Source of the DNA: Paraphysomonas bandaiensis
Lineage: Eukaryota > Chrysophyceae
Assembly: GCA_965644295.1 (NCBI GenBank)
Contig: CBFFRP010000001.1
Span: 124,001-188,000, forward strand
Direction: 5' to 3'
DNA: 64,000 nucleotides
Shown: positions 33,162 to 43,757 of the stretch, piece after piece
Numbering within the stretch: position 1 is the stretch's first letter
Layout: every line of letters begins with the position of its first letter
The notes under the pieces: model-generated
Database searches by the model: none
What the model was told of the DNA's origin: nothing
What the model saw: the letters and a program-made list of their open reading frames with translations, nothing else
Position numbers and translations under genes: made by a program

Positions 33162-33224
33162 AAAACTAGTCAAGCTAGATATACTTCTACTTTCTACCTG
33201 TAACTAAAACTAGTACAAATTCAC

Positions 33225-33712
33225 ATATCCTACTATGTAACGCTACAAAAGTTGCCTGTGCGTCGCCGCAAGCACCAAGGTGCGACCACTTTCGTCCTTG
33301 TATGTGAGAGAAAAGATCTCTTGTATGTGAACGTGAGTCCGTGAAGCGCAGATGCAGAGAGGCGTTCCTTGGGGTAAGGATCTGCAGGGCTCTGGGAAGG
33401 CACATGGTTCTGAATTAGTGAGTCGAGTGTTTCTAGCTTGAGATACATGGGCGAGGGGGTGGGTTGGGACTCCGGCGTATCTGGAGATGGCGCGGGCTAC
33501 GAGTTGGGCCTGGGGTGAACGGGGTATTGGGCTACCTGCTGCTGAAGTCAAGCATTCAGGCTGTTCACCTTAAGGATTAAAAATCCTGAAGTTAGCAGAT
33601 TTTAGGTATATCAGCATTCTGCTTGCTTACTGAGTGATAGAGCGAACGTGGTTGCACCTTGGCGCTTGCCGTGACGCACAAGCAGCTTTTGTAGCGTTAA
33701 ATAGTAGGATAT
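33225..33712. mobile_element. Non-autonomous TIR element, left copy
   Basis: 488 bp bounded by about 65-bp inverted repeats starting ATATCCTACTATGTAACGCT and ending in its complement (AGCGTTAAATAGTAGGATAT). The interior is unusually G+C-rich and has a 102-codon ORF on the minus strand (33243-33551) that is frame-disrupted in the right copy, so coding is doubtful. No target duplication is evident next to the TIRs. A partial TIR relative lies at 13150-13190 (GGTTGCACCATGGTGCTCGC). Confidence 0.75.
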
Positions 33713-33719
33713 CAGAGCT

Positions 33720-33795
33720 AAGTACTAGTTAGTTAATTTTCAATGTTACATTAGTTCTGACTCTTACACGCCTATTGCTAATAATAAGACATCAC
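33720..33795. repeat. Dispersed repeat, TTCTGACTCTTA family, copy 3
   Basis: Contains TACTAGTTAGTTAATTTTCA, TTAGTTCTGACTCTTACACG and CTAATAATAAGACATC, matching 4287-4380 and 26165-26215. It straddles the end of the inverted duplication. Confidence 0.5.
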
Positions 33796-34972
33796 TACTT
33801 CTATGACTTTTGAACATTTTGTTCGATTAGATTGCTGAAGAAGCGTTATGCCGTTAGACTAGATGGATTATTATTTTAAATAGGCAATTGTGCGTTGTCA
33901 TGATGTCAACAATATATGCAACAGTTGGATTTTCTGAACACAAGAATAGGTGCATTTTTTGATCAATATGGTAAAATGCAAGCGTTGCAGTATATGTAGT
34001 ACGAAACTACTGTATATACCAACATTAAGCTCGATAGGGCTAATGACTTATGTATGGTAATGTACACTACATCCAACACGCTGTCCAGTAGAGAACACAG
34101 GAACTGCACGAGTGTTTACTCACACCTTAGTAGGCTCTTCAACATACTTCCACACAATAGAGCAGACACTGCTCGAGAGGACAATACAGTGACTTTGTTG
34201 GCGCTAATAACATATATAAGAAATAATGTACTACAACATTCATGTCAATACACCACCTGAAAAGCAGTTGACGGATCTCAATAATAATTAGATGATGACT
34301 GCACGAGCATCACTTATCGTGTTCGGCGAAAGCTGGTACCTGTAATGCGGTTGCGCAGCTTTATACCATTACAGGCTGGTACATATAACACATACAGCAC
34401 AACTATTAGCATATTAATTCAATAACAAGTTTCACTATACCAAACGGTACATGAAGCCTGGTGGACTATATCTACCATTACAGGTTTAGTCGCAACGACA
34501 TTGAATCAACCTCTGTGTCTCGAACTGGAGGACCGAGTAGAACTGAAGTATGTTATAATGAAGCGTATTAAACAAGTACATCAGTCTACAAGCATGGCTG
34601 TAGAATATCAGAAAAATGCTTGCATAAAACAAAAACTGGGAAATCCATGTATGTACTGTTCGTTTAGGGGCTGAAAATAGGATTTCTACTTCGTTCGTAG
34701 GACATGGTATTTTTCGTAGTCCAGCTTTTTGAAAAAGTCAGGTTTCTGTTTTGTGGAACATATCCACAAAAGTGTATCATTTCCGTTTTTGGTTTGTGCG
34801 ACACACTGCAGTGGCAGCAGCACACTGTATTTAATAGTAAAGTATAGCATTTCGCAGGCAGCTAACTTATTATTAACGTCTTTGAAATTCTGCCTGTCGT
34901 ATACTTTTCCTTGACAATTTCATCCTCATATAGAAATAGATATTACGAAGAGAGCCCGACTGTGTGGTGATT
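33796..34972. other. Intergenic upstream of BBS1
   Basis: A+T-rich. A pair of short inverted words (TGTAATGCGGTTGCGC... / ...TACCATTACAGG at 34340-34375 and 34480) is present, but no gene is recognised. It should include the BBS1 promoter. Confidence 0.4.
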
Positions 34973-37900
34973 ATGTCCGGCTCCAATGATAAGTCCACCC
35001 GTGGGCCATGGCTACATGCTTGGTACGATCCTCTAGCGGGTATAAAGACGCTGACCCCTCTGGTGCGTCTAGGTGATCTTAATTCGGTGGGAATCTCTGT
35101 ATAGCCAATCAAACGATATAATATATATTCGACTATTAGGATGGTGATAATAAGCTTTTGATATGCGACATCGATAAGAAACTCAAAGTCTACAAGGGCA
35201 CTGCTCTGATAGTGGAGCATGCGTTACTGGACAGCCCAGTCTCTATGTGCGTTACATACACTGAAAATGTTTCGGTAAGTATTATGGATTGACCTTTCGC
35301 TTGTCGAATACTTATGGTCAACAGCCTCAGATCCCCTCGGTGGCAGTCGCAGCCGGGTCACATATATTTATTTACCGACATTTGAGACCGTACAGAAAGG
35401 TAAATAAGTTTCAAAGTATATATGACTTTTGTTGGTTTATTCATGTCTACAGTGGAGCTGTCCGCCTGTGGATATCAGCGAAATGGAAACCAATATATGG
35501 GAAGACCTCAGGTACACGTTGGCATCCTGGTTTCGATAGTGAATTCATTTATGTGCTTGTAACGTACGGTATACAGATCGGATAAGATAACCCCAACTGA
35601 AGCCCTGGCAGCTCTCTCTCAGGCGAGAGACAATGGCGTGAAACTCTCCTCTCACTCCCTTGACCTCATCATGATTGAGGTATGTCGTAATATTGTAGTA
35701 TGTAATTGTATCCGTTTGTGGCTCACGCCCTGTATCTGCGTTCAATGAGTATGTGCCTTCAATACATTGATGAAATTCGTGTTCATGTGACGTAGAACGA
35801 GGGAAAGCTGTTGGAGTATGTGAATGAAACGAAGTTCCTACAGCTCTCTCAGCAGACACTAATTACTTGCATGGAGGTACGTGCACCAATACAGTCAGTG
35901 TATTCGAACTTGTAGTTATTTCGAGTTGAAATGCATTCACACATCACTTTTTTTGCTCATGAGAAGGCATGTGTCACTTTTTATTATAGGTGATCAAGAA
36001 GGACTCGGACGATGAGGATGCTGTCAGCCTTCTTGTCGTAGGGACAGAGAATGGTGTCGTTTATATTCTTCCCACAGGTATCTCAACTTGTGCTGCTGCA
36101 TGTACAATGTCTAAGTGTCTGTATAGATCCTGCTGGATCAACCTACATTTGCAAGATTCAACTTCAGAGTACCCCCGTCATCCTTAACGTATCTGGACTC
36201 TTTGATACTGAATGGAGGTAAAAGATATTAGCCCACTCACCTCATCACTTTATCATGTCCACTTGATCTGGTTATTGTATTCATTTCTTTCTTTTGTGCT
36301 CAGAATCATAGCTGCATGTCGGGATGGTAAGGTTTACAACATAAAGGACGGCGATATACGTGGTACGGCAGTGCTGACTGGCAATGTAATCGATGCTGGT
36401 AGTCAGGTGGTAGCTTTGGCTAAGCAAGATAAGGTACAATGATACCATTCGGTACACCTGCTGTATATGAGTCTGACTACACTTTCAGCTCATATGGGTG
36501 GCTACAATGGACAGAACCATATCATGCTACACGATTAGGTGAGCAACTCTGGTTAGTACAATTGTTTACTAAAGCTTTCTGTCATAGAGGCAAGAGGGCA
36601 TCTGGCATCCAGATTCAAGATGATGACATTGTTGATATGATCGTTCTCAATGTTCGCCGCATGCAGATATCCTGTGCCCTGTTAGTGGCCCTTGCCTCGG
36701 GAGAGGTATGAGATCGTTGAATAGGAATGTCGTGTAACATTGCACAGATAAGGATGTACCATGACAACAAAATACTTCATAAGTTCAGCGTAGAGAAGCC
36801 TGTTTTAGCAATGCGGTTTGGAGTATATGGCAGGGAGGTGAGAGTATTATAGATCGTGTTCATGTCGATACATACTGTCTGAGACCCTAATTTTTACCAC
36901 GTTAATGCGAACAGGACAACTCTTTGGCGATAGTGCACGGCAAGGGTGCTATCACCATTAAGATAATGCGTAGATCGGTAGGGCGAAGTATTATGAAAAG
37001 TGAAGCTGATGTGGCTCATGCGTCTAATTTAAGGCTGATATGGAGGCCAATGGTGGTCTGAGTGCAGCTACAGGACCCCCATCAGAACAAGACGTGCCCT
37101 TGCAAATACCGAAGTATGCACATACACAATACTTCACTTTATCTTATTGTTCAATACAACTTATCTAGGAAGACGAAGTTGTTCGTGGAACAGACTCAGA
37201 GAGAGATGGAGCAGGTTGATGAGTAATACAAATTTGTGCAAATCATCACTGGTGTAGACAGTATCATTTTGTTCATATATATTAGACGATTATTTACATC
37301 AAGCGTGCTTATTACGTAGGCATGTGATATCCACAAGGCTTTTCAGCGTGATCTCTGTAAGATGCGGTTGGAGACGGCTCGGGCGTACGTCAAAACGCTC
37401 ACCACTGATGGACTCTCCCCATTGGTATCAAATGTGTTGCTATATATGAAGCACCTTTGTCTACTAATGTGACATTCTATGCTACTTTTCTAAGTCATAG
37501 ACTAAATTATGGATACATCTATACTATTGTCTGTTATTGGTGAGAACTATATGCATTAACTTATCAACAGGGTGGTGGAACTGGGACTGGAGGCAATGGC
37601 CAGGAGGTTAGAATTAGCGCACAAGTGAAAGGGTGAGAGCCGGCTTGTATGTCTGCTAATACGTTGTGTGAGGGGTTTGGTATTGAGTATTGTTGGTGAC
37701 ATGTTTTAAACGAAAGTTTTTGTCATCAATACGTATTAATATATATTCTTCATTCGGTCAGATTGGGACCACGGTTTCTACTGTGCATATATCTCCAAAA
37801 TGTTGGGCACACTCCGGTTATGGGGGTAGGTTTTCATGTGTATCCGATGTCTTTGTGTACTCACTTGTACTATGACCATCCACCGCTTTCATAGTTACGA

Positions 37901-38316
37901 CTCATGTTCAACTACGACTCCACCTTATATTCCTGTGGGTACGGGGAAGAAGGGGGTAGCAGTGGACAGAAACACAGCATTCCAATCCCGATTATACTAC
38001 CGGTAAACGCCTGTTTAATTGTGCTATTGTACAGTTGAACCTATCGCTTGATCATGTCGTATGTGCCGCATTCTCGTAGTTTCTGATATATTTGCTCATA
38101 TTTGTATAGGGCCCCAAGCATGTGGTGGAGGCTGAGATGCTTTCTATAGACCCGATGGGAAGGGCTGGACAGGTTCTGGTACTGCTAGGGAGTTCTTCGA
38201 GGTTTGTCACTATGTCACGTCACCGTAATATTCATTGATCGTTCTTCCTCAGTTCTGTCCCTGTTCTTGCCGCTACCGTTCGCATGCCAGTGAGTGAGCC
38301 CAGTATCAGTTTTTAA
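34973..38316 (+). CDS. BBS1: Bardet-Biedl syndrome 1 protein (BBSome subunit)
   Basis: Join of 21 exons: 34973..35086, 35140..35274, 35325..35399, 35453..35511, 35577..35679, 35796..35876, 35990..36077, 36127..36217, 36304..36433, 36489..36538, 36588..36705, 36748..36837, 36915..36977, 37034..37113, 37169..37214, 37320..37424, 37571..37632, 37762..37825, 37895..38002, 38110..38201, 38253..38316. Total 1,818 nt, 605 residues; human BBS1 is about 593. Every junction is GT-AG and phase-consistent. BBS1-like blocks run end to end: WLHAWYDPLAGI, YRHLRPYRK, DDEDAVSLLVVGTENG, VSGLFDTEWRIIAACRDGKV, LLVALASGEIRMYHDNKILH, RFGVYGRED, KKTKLFVEQTQREME, HKAFQRDLCKMRLETARAYV, and KGLGPRFLLCIYLQN. BBS1 is a propeller-containing BBSome subunit that binds membrane-loaded ARL6 and moves ciliary membrane cargo, so the organism should build a cilium. 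It lies between inverted repeats. Confidence 0.95.
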
Positions 38317-39090
38317 GCATTCAGTGTAACCATTGAAGTTATCAGTTTTTGAATGGATATGTTAACTGATAGGGCAGTTGTTTGTGATACAGGCCTACTC
38401 TCTTTGTGCTGTACGTTAATAATTGTACAGTGTATTTCTTCTTGGTAATTTCCCGGCATCTATGAACCTCCGGTTAGTTAAATCTATGGAACTGTGCTAT
38501 TTCTGGGTTGGTTGTATGGGTCTCTCTTGAATAGGGTTTTCATATGATTGATGTAGTTCCGGAACTGACGGGAACTATATCAGTGTATCCCCTATACAAT
38601 TTTAGAAACTCGTGCTTTATGGGAAACACTACCTATCCTACCAAATAATGATGATACTAGAATAGTGTTACCGTACATGACAGCGTAGAATAAAGTGTTG
38701 CATTGCGTAAAATGGTGCAAGCAGTTGACAATGGTGTTGATGGGTCTAACTTGGACGAGCTGGATGACATAACTAGCGAGTCGCTGGAAGTATAATTTTG
38801 AAGAAGTTGAGTTTTTATGCGTTTAGCAATTAATAATGTAGTGGATGTAGAGAAATCTTGTTTTTAATGACATTAGTTACAGATCAACACCGTGAGTATG
38901 TAACAACGTAATATATATATGCATACTACTACCATATAATATATTATCGTGCTATGTTTAATAGTACAAAGTTTCTACTATTGACTAATTAAAAATACTT
39001 AAAAGCGACAATCAACTGAACTTCTGGCACGTTTATCAGTAATAATAGATGCAGAATAAACTGCACCAGTGTCTACACACAGTAGACGTT
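38317..39090. other. Intergenic downstream of BBS1
   Basis: A+T-rich. A 27-codon ORF at 38712-38795 (MVQAVDNGVDGSNLDELDDI...) has acidic, protein-like composition but no supported upstream exons. Nothing else recognised. Confidence 0.35.
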
Positions 39091-39797
39091 TTAGAGTCAG
39101 AACTAATAATGTAACATTGAAAATTTAAAAGTTACTAACTATAGTACCTAGTACTTAGCTCTGATATCCTACTATTTAACGCTACGAAAGCTGCTTGTGC
39201 GTCACCACAAACACCAAGGTGCAACCACTTTCGCTCTATCACTCAGTAAGCAAGCAGAATGTTGATATACCTAACATCTGCTTACTTCAGGATTTTTAAT
39301 CCTCAAGGTGAACAGCCTGAATGCTTGACCTCGTTCGCCCCAGGCACAACTCGTAGCCCGCGCCATCTTCAGATATGCCGGAGTCCCAACCCACCCCCTC
39401 GCCCATGTATCTCAAGCTAGAAACACTCGACCCACTAATTCAGAACCGTGTGCCTCCCCAGTCCCCAGAGCCCTGCAGATCCTTACCCCAAGGAACGCCT
39501 CTCTACATCTGCACTTCACGGACTCACGTTCATAGAGATCTTTTCCCTCACATACAAGGACGGAAGTGGTCGCACCTTGGTGCTTGCGGCGACGCACAGG
39601 CAACTTTTGTAGCGTTACATAGTAGGATATGTGAATTTGTACTAGTTAGTAACAGGTAGAAGTATATCTAGCTTGACTAGTTTTCATCAAGCTACTTATC
39701 TATAAGACTTTCATTACTGCACAGTACTCTCGTGGGTTGTATGCCATAAGCCAAGTTCATAGGAACTCGGCTAGCTACGTGTTCTCCAATTCTGAAT
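39091..39797. repeat. Right arm of the inverted duplication flanking BBS1
   Basis: Reverse-complement counterpart of 32840-33766 without the 194-bp MITE. It carries the second copy of the TIR element (about 39165-39632: ATATCCTACTATTTAACGCT ... AGCGTTACATAGTAGGATAT). An 8-nt insertion (CCCAGTCCCCAG versus CCCAG) and other indels shift the frames of the ORF in the left copy. Confidence 0.85.
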
Positions 39798-40253
39798 CAT
39801 AACCAGCGTTGTCCGAACGCGTAGCTACAGTAAGCACATAAAGTGCAAGAACGGATAAATGTAGCCGTGATTATAAAAGATACTGGTCTACACTAGTGTT
39901 ACTGGCGTAGAGCCTAGATTATAACAGATATATTATACAGTGCGTACTGGATTAAAATTTATTCGAAAAGTGGTGTAGAGCGAGAATTCATAGTACGAGT
40001 TATCGACGATCATAAGAATGTAACAATTTACGAACCTCGCCTGCGAGATATTTTCTTCTACATTTTCTATCTAACCGACATTAGCTATAAGTGATTAATC
40101 TTAAAATCTATTGAAATGTCAATGAGTTCTGACCAGGCTATAATATGTGGCTTGACTGTGTAAATACACGTAATGTCAAAAACATTTTTGTTCAAGTAGT
40201 ATGCCAGTATCAAGCATTCCACCTTGTTTTTGAGTCATGCCAAGGCACAACAT
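39798..40253. other. Intergenic, 3' flank of the WD40 gene
   Basis: A+T-rich spacer without a recognisable feature; it should contain the 3' UTR of the minus-strand DPH7-like gene. Confidence 0.4.
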
Positions 40254-41383
40254 TCAGTTTACAGAATTTCCCCAAATCTGTATTGTGTTGTCATAAAATG
40301 AGCATGTGGCTACCGACCAAAGTAATTTTTCCTCGTCGCTACTAATATCTTGACAGCATTGTAGTTTCAACCAGTCCATCCCGTAAGTTAACCTGTCCGT
40401 ATTATCATCTACAAGTGCACTGACTTGTTCCAGACCGTTCTCATCGGAGTATTCGTATAATGACGCGCCCCCATGCATGCAAGCTGTAGCCAGGAAGGAT
40501 TTCCCTCTGTTCCGATGCATATCATCCAACAACTTCCACTTGACCCGCCAGACACCACCAGCTGTAATAACACAAATATATAGGCAGCATAAAGAACAGT
40601 CCAGTTCAACAGACACCTGCAACACGCACCTGTCTCTTGTTCATGAAGTGGGGAGTCCATGTACCTGTCGTCCCATATTCTCACAGATCCGTCGTAGCTT
40701 CCCACAGCTAAGAGATGCGCATATGATAGTGAAGGGTTCCACTGCGCGCTTGTAATACCAGCTGTATAATGCTTTGCAGAGGCGTGAACGGGGGAGACAG
40801 GGCAGCGGGTATCCCACAGCTTTAAGTACAAATCGTCTCCTCCACTCACCAACAATTCCGGGTTGTGTGGACTGAAGGCAGTTATCCATGCTGGAACATG
40901 TTCACCAAACATGCAGTGAGCGTCCTGGATGCAAATAACCTCACGTAAACCCGATGAATCTACGGTATAGACTGCCACGCAGCCGTGCTCGTAAGAAACG
41001 GCAACATTTCCATTGCATGAATCTGACGAGCCTACACTGTCCCAACAAAGAGATAAAGCTAAGCCGGCATCTCGACTACTTTCATAAGTTTTAATATGAG
41101 TGAGTGTGCTATCTGATTGGGAGTACAAAGCAATATGTCCATTGGAGAGGGCACATGCGAGAAGGTTCCCTTTATATTTCATGTCGAGAACACCAGCATC
41201 GGTATCAACACAGTGAGCGATGCCATCTTTATTGCAAATAGCAACAGCACCCTTTCTAGTATGTGTATCTTCGTTTAACTCATACATTCCGCACGTGAAG
41301 CATTCGGTATCGTTTTGTGACGGCAATGAAGTCACTTCAATGCTACAGCAGTGTATAGGAGCTTTGAACGAGGAAAGCAACAT
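40254..41383 (-). CDS. WD40 protein, diphthine methylesterase-like (DPH7/WDR85)
   Basis: Model: complement(join(40254..40561,40630..41383)), 353 residues, 68-nt intron. Diphthamide synthesis on elongation factor 2 needs DPH7 to remove a methyl ester before the last amidation. WD-type motifs: LLVSGGDDLYLKLWDTRCP, LLAVGSYDGSVRIWDDRYMD, and TIQIWG at the end. The splice creates ETAGGVWRVKW, matching the GGGVWRLKW-type stretch after the GSYD...WDxR blade in DPH7. The final segment ACMHGGASLYEY...LTYGMDW also fits. Family length is usually 350-450, so this is near complete. The WD fold alone would be generic; the ordered motifs make DPH7 likely. Start taken at the first ATG. Confidence 0.8.
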
Positions 41384-42476
41384 CACCGCAGAATGAGACT
41401 TTAGAATTGTTCAATAAGAAGCAGACATAGTTGGTTTGGTTGTAAGTTAAGGCAGTGGCTCCTCGTAATAATCTTGAATGGCTCCTCTTCCTACTCTGTA
41501 GTCATCATATACCGTATCGGACGTACTACAGCAGTAGGAATAATGTATAAACAGAAATACATATATACCATATATACAATGCGGGAGTACGTGAAATTCT
41601 GTCACACTCATGTATACCTTTCAGTTTGTGTCGGTTGTAGATGTGTGTTTTTGGAATACGGTGTTGTATTATGTGAAGTGTGTATGTATCATATAACGCA
41701 TCTCTTCATATGTTACTTTAAACTATCAACAGTGCCATGAAAGGAGATGATATCCACACCAGAAACAGAAGAATATCTTCTTCACCGTCGTGTTTCTTTC
41801 AACCTCTGCTCTGAAGCGATCCAGGTTCTTGTATGCATGTGAGGGTGACTGTTAATAGAGCTACATACCCTCTCACATACATACACATGTACACCCCTTG
41901 AGACAGGCACACACGTACATACCCACCGTAAAATAACAAATATTAGTTATATTATGGTGATAGCGTGCCACTTCACCTATTCTTATTTCACGTATATTAA
42001 GGAAGGAGGATTTGGTTATTGTTTGCTTAACTGAGTGAACTACGGCCCTCTTCTGATTGCCATTCACACGCGCTGGTACACCACAGTGGCCAAGGTCTTC
42101 TGAATTAGTCACAGTACCTCTCTGTATTGCTTTATTTCCCTAATTTTCTGGAAACTACGAATATCTTGAAACTTGAAAATAGACCCTAATATATATCTAA
42201 CAGTGGTTTTCGTAGCTGGCTTATATACAACAATCAACTTTCTTAGTCAAAAATTTACATATATTTCAAGTGCAAATAATATATATACTGTAGTAGACAT
42301 ACATACTGCGTATATTATTACTACTTAGTATAATATTGAATAGTACTCACTTACCTCTACTACTAGAACATAGCCTACTATAGAAACTGCCATAACTGAA
42401 ATTACCAACATCCTTACATTCCATTCCTAACTCCCGATACAATTCTTTCAAAGCACTTTCATATACTCTACAAAAC
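41384..42476. other. Intergenic upstream of the WD40 gene
   Basis: A+T-rich with several GTATGT-type short repeats; no gene recognised. Confidence 0.35.
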
Positions 42477-42700
42477 TATTAGGATTCAGCTTACAAATAC
42501 ATGATGCTGGACTAGAAGGATGGCCTCACAATATGGCACCTCTGCAGTTTTTATTGACTAGTGACAGCTACTCTGGTTTTTACTCTCAGTGTGTATAGTT
42601 CATATTATCTACAGTTCACTGATTATTTCATTGAGGGGGCGTATTAGGATTCAGTTTAATACAAGATTGGAATCGCATTTCAGTACACTCCCATGCTCGT
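42477..42700 (+). repeat. Copia-type polypurine tract and LTR-start fragments
   Basis: GATTATTTCATTGAGGGGGC (42621-42640) then GTATTAGGATTCAG nearly matches the end of the right-edge copia element read on its own strand (GATTATTTCATTGAGGGGGA, GTATTAGGAGTCA). A second TATTAGGATTCAGCTT lies at 42477. This looks like the remains of a deleted or miniature copia element; boundaries are uncertain. Confidence 0.45.
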
Positions 42701-43280
42701 TTAAGAAAGAATTCTATTGTCTTTCTTGCACGTAGATGAGAATCATCCCTATCAGCTTTTGTCAAAGCTTGAAGTCCACATAAAAGCCGATATGGTTGGA
42801 TCCCTTCTTGTCGATTACCAAAATGTCAGAGGTCCCACAAAGTCTTCACACTAATGCACTATAGCCTTTAACATGTAATGCACTGTAGAGGTCCTCCTGT
42901 CATTGGGTATATCATTTGGTCCATCTAATTTCTTCCGGTCGTTAGCTGTATTGCACTGAACCCCAAAGAACTCCATCACTCGGTCTTTGTTGGCAAAAAT
43001 TATCAGCTTATCTTCATCATCCAACCATTCAGGATAATGAGAACAAAAGCACTACGTCATATGCCTCACTTTGCCAGTATACATTGCCTTTGTTTTGGCA
43101 TGAATTAAGAGAATGAGAGACGTTCTTGAAGTCGATGAGGAGGAAGCTCGAGATGTAGCAGGAGAAGTATCATCTGAGAGGACCCATGGTATTAAATACG
43201 ACAAGATATTCAATGTAGGTTCGATATTAAAGTGAATATGGTTTCTACGCAGATCACATATATCATACAGATACAACCTT
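42650..43280 (-). pseudogene. Decayed ORF of unknown family
   Basis: On the minus strand one frame reads LILLIHAKTKAMYTGKV, a stop, YPEWLDDEDKLIIFANKDRV, MEFFGVQCNTANDRKK, DGPNDIPNDRRTSTVHYML, then stops. After a frame change it continues GNRQEGIQPYRLLCGLQALT and ARKTIEFFLKRAWECTEMRF. The composition is protein-like and at least two stops and one shift interrupt it. It is probably a transposon gene relic; the family is not recognised. Confidence 0.4.
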
Positions 43281-43757
43281 GTATCTTTTGCATACGATTT
43301 CTACGTAGAAATCTCCGGAATTCTACTGTATTCTACATAGAAATCTCCGGTATTCAGTGTGCCATGATAATTTCACGTACGGTAAAAATCTGATATTTCA
43401 GTTTTATTTTGTTGATATTCCAGGCGTAGGTGAAACATAGTCACACGCTACCCAAAAAATACTGCCACAGTATTTCACCTACGGTGCATATATGCATATA
43501 CAGCAGTATTGTTCTTATGTCTTAGGCCACGGCACTGAAACTCACAAACGGCTAATTATAGCACGAGCAGCAGCGTGCGGAGAGTTTCCAACGGCAATTT
43601 ACATCAAAATTCGAAATTTTGTACCTTGTATGATTTTTGGCCTGATGGAGTGTGACTTGAGTCCGAGTGACAATAACACCCTGCTGTTTAAATATCTTCC
43701 AACCTGATTTACAACAATTCAGTAGTCTCAGAGAGATACCTGCTCTGCAGTGCGGTC
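43281..43757. promoter_or_regulatory. Intergenic upstream of the CRC-domain gene
   Basis: Contains a duplicated word TTCTAC(G/A)TAGAAATCTCCGG (43298-43317 and 43330-43350), whose core TTCTACGTAGAA is palindromic. No ORF is supported. The promoter is inferred from position. Confidence 0.35.

Larger units (their letters stand above)
32840..33766. repeat. Left arm of a ~0.7-kb inverted duplication flanking BBS1
   Basis: Reads in reverse complement as 39091-39797. Shared landmarks in order: GTAGCTAGCCGAGTTCCTAT, CCCACGAGAGTACTGTGCAG, the TIR element, and TTTTCAATGTTACATTA. This arm is about 200 bp longer because a 194-bp MITE plus its 8-bp duplication interrupts it. Similarity is high but with many substitutions and small indels, so the duplication is old. 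Confidence 0.85.

Noticed and set aside
33243-33551. 102-codon minus-strand ORF in the TIR element, and plus-strand 39375-39659 in its other copy
   Set aside because: The copies differ by an 8-nt and other indels that break the frame, so no protein is conserved; it may be a relic but coding is unsupported.
38712-38795. 27-codon acidic peptide downstream of BBS1
   Set aside because: No upstream exon joins in phase and the length is too short to judge.
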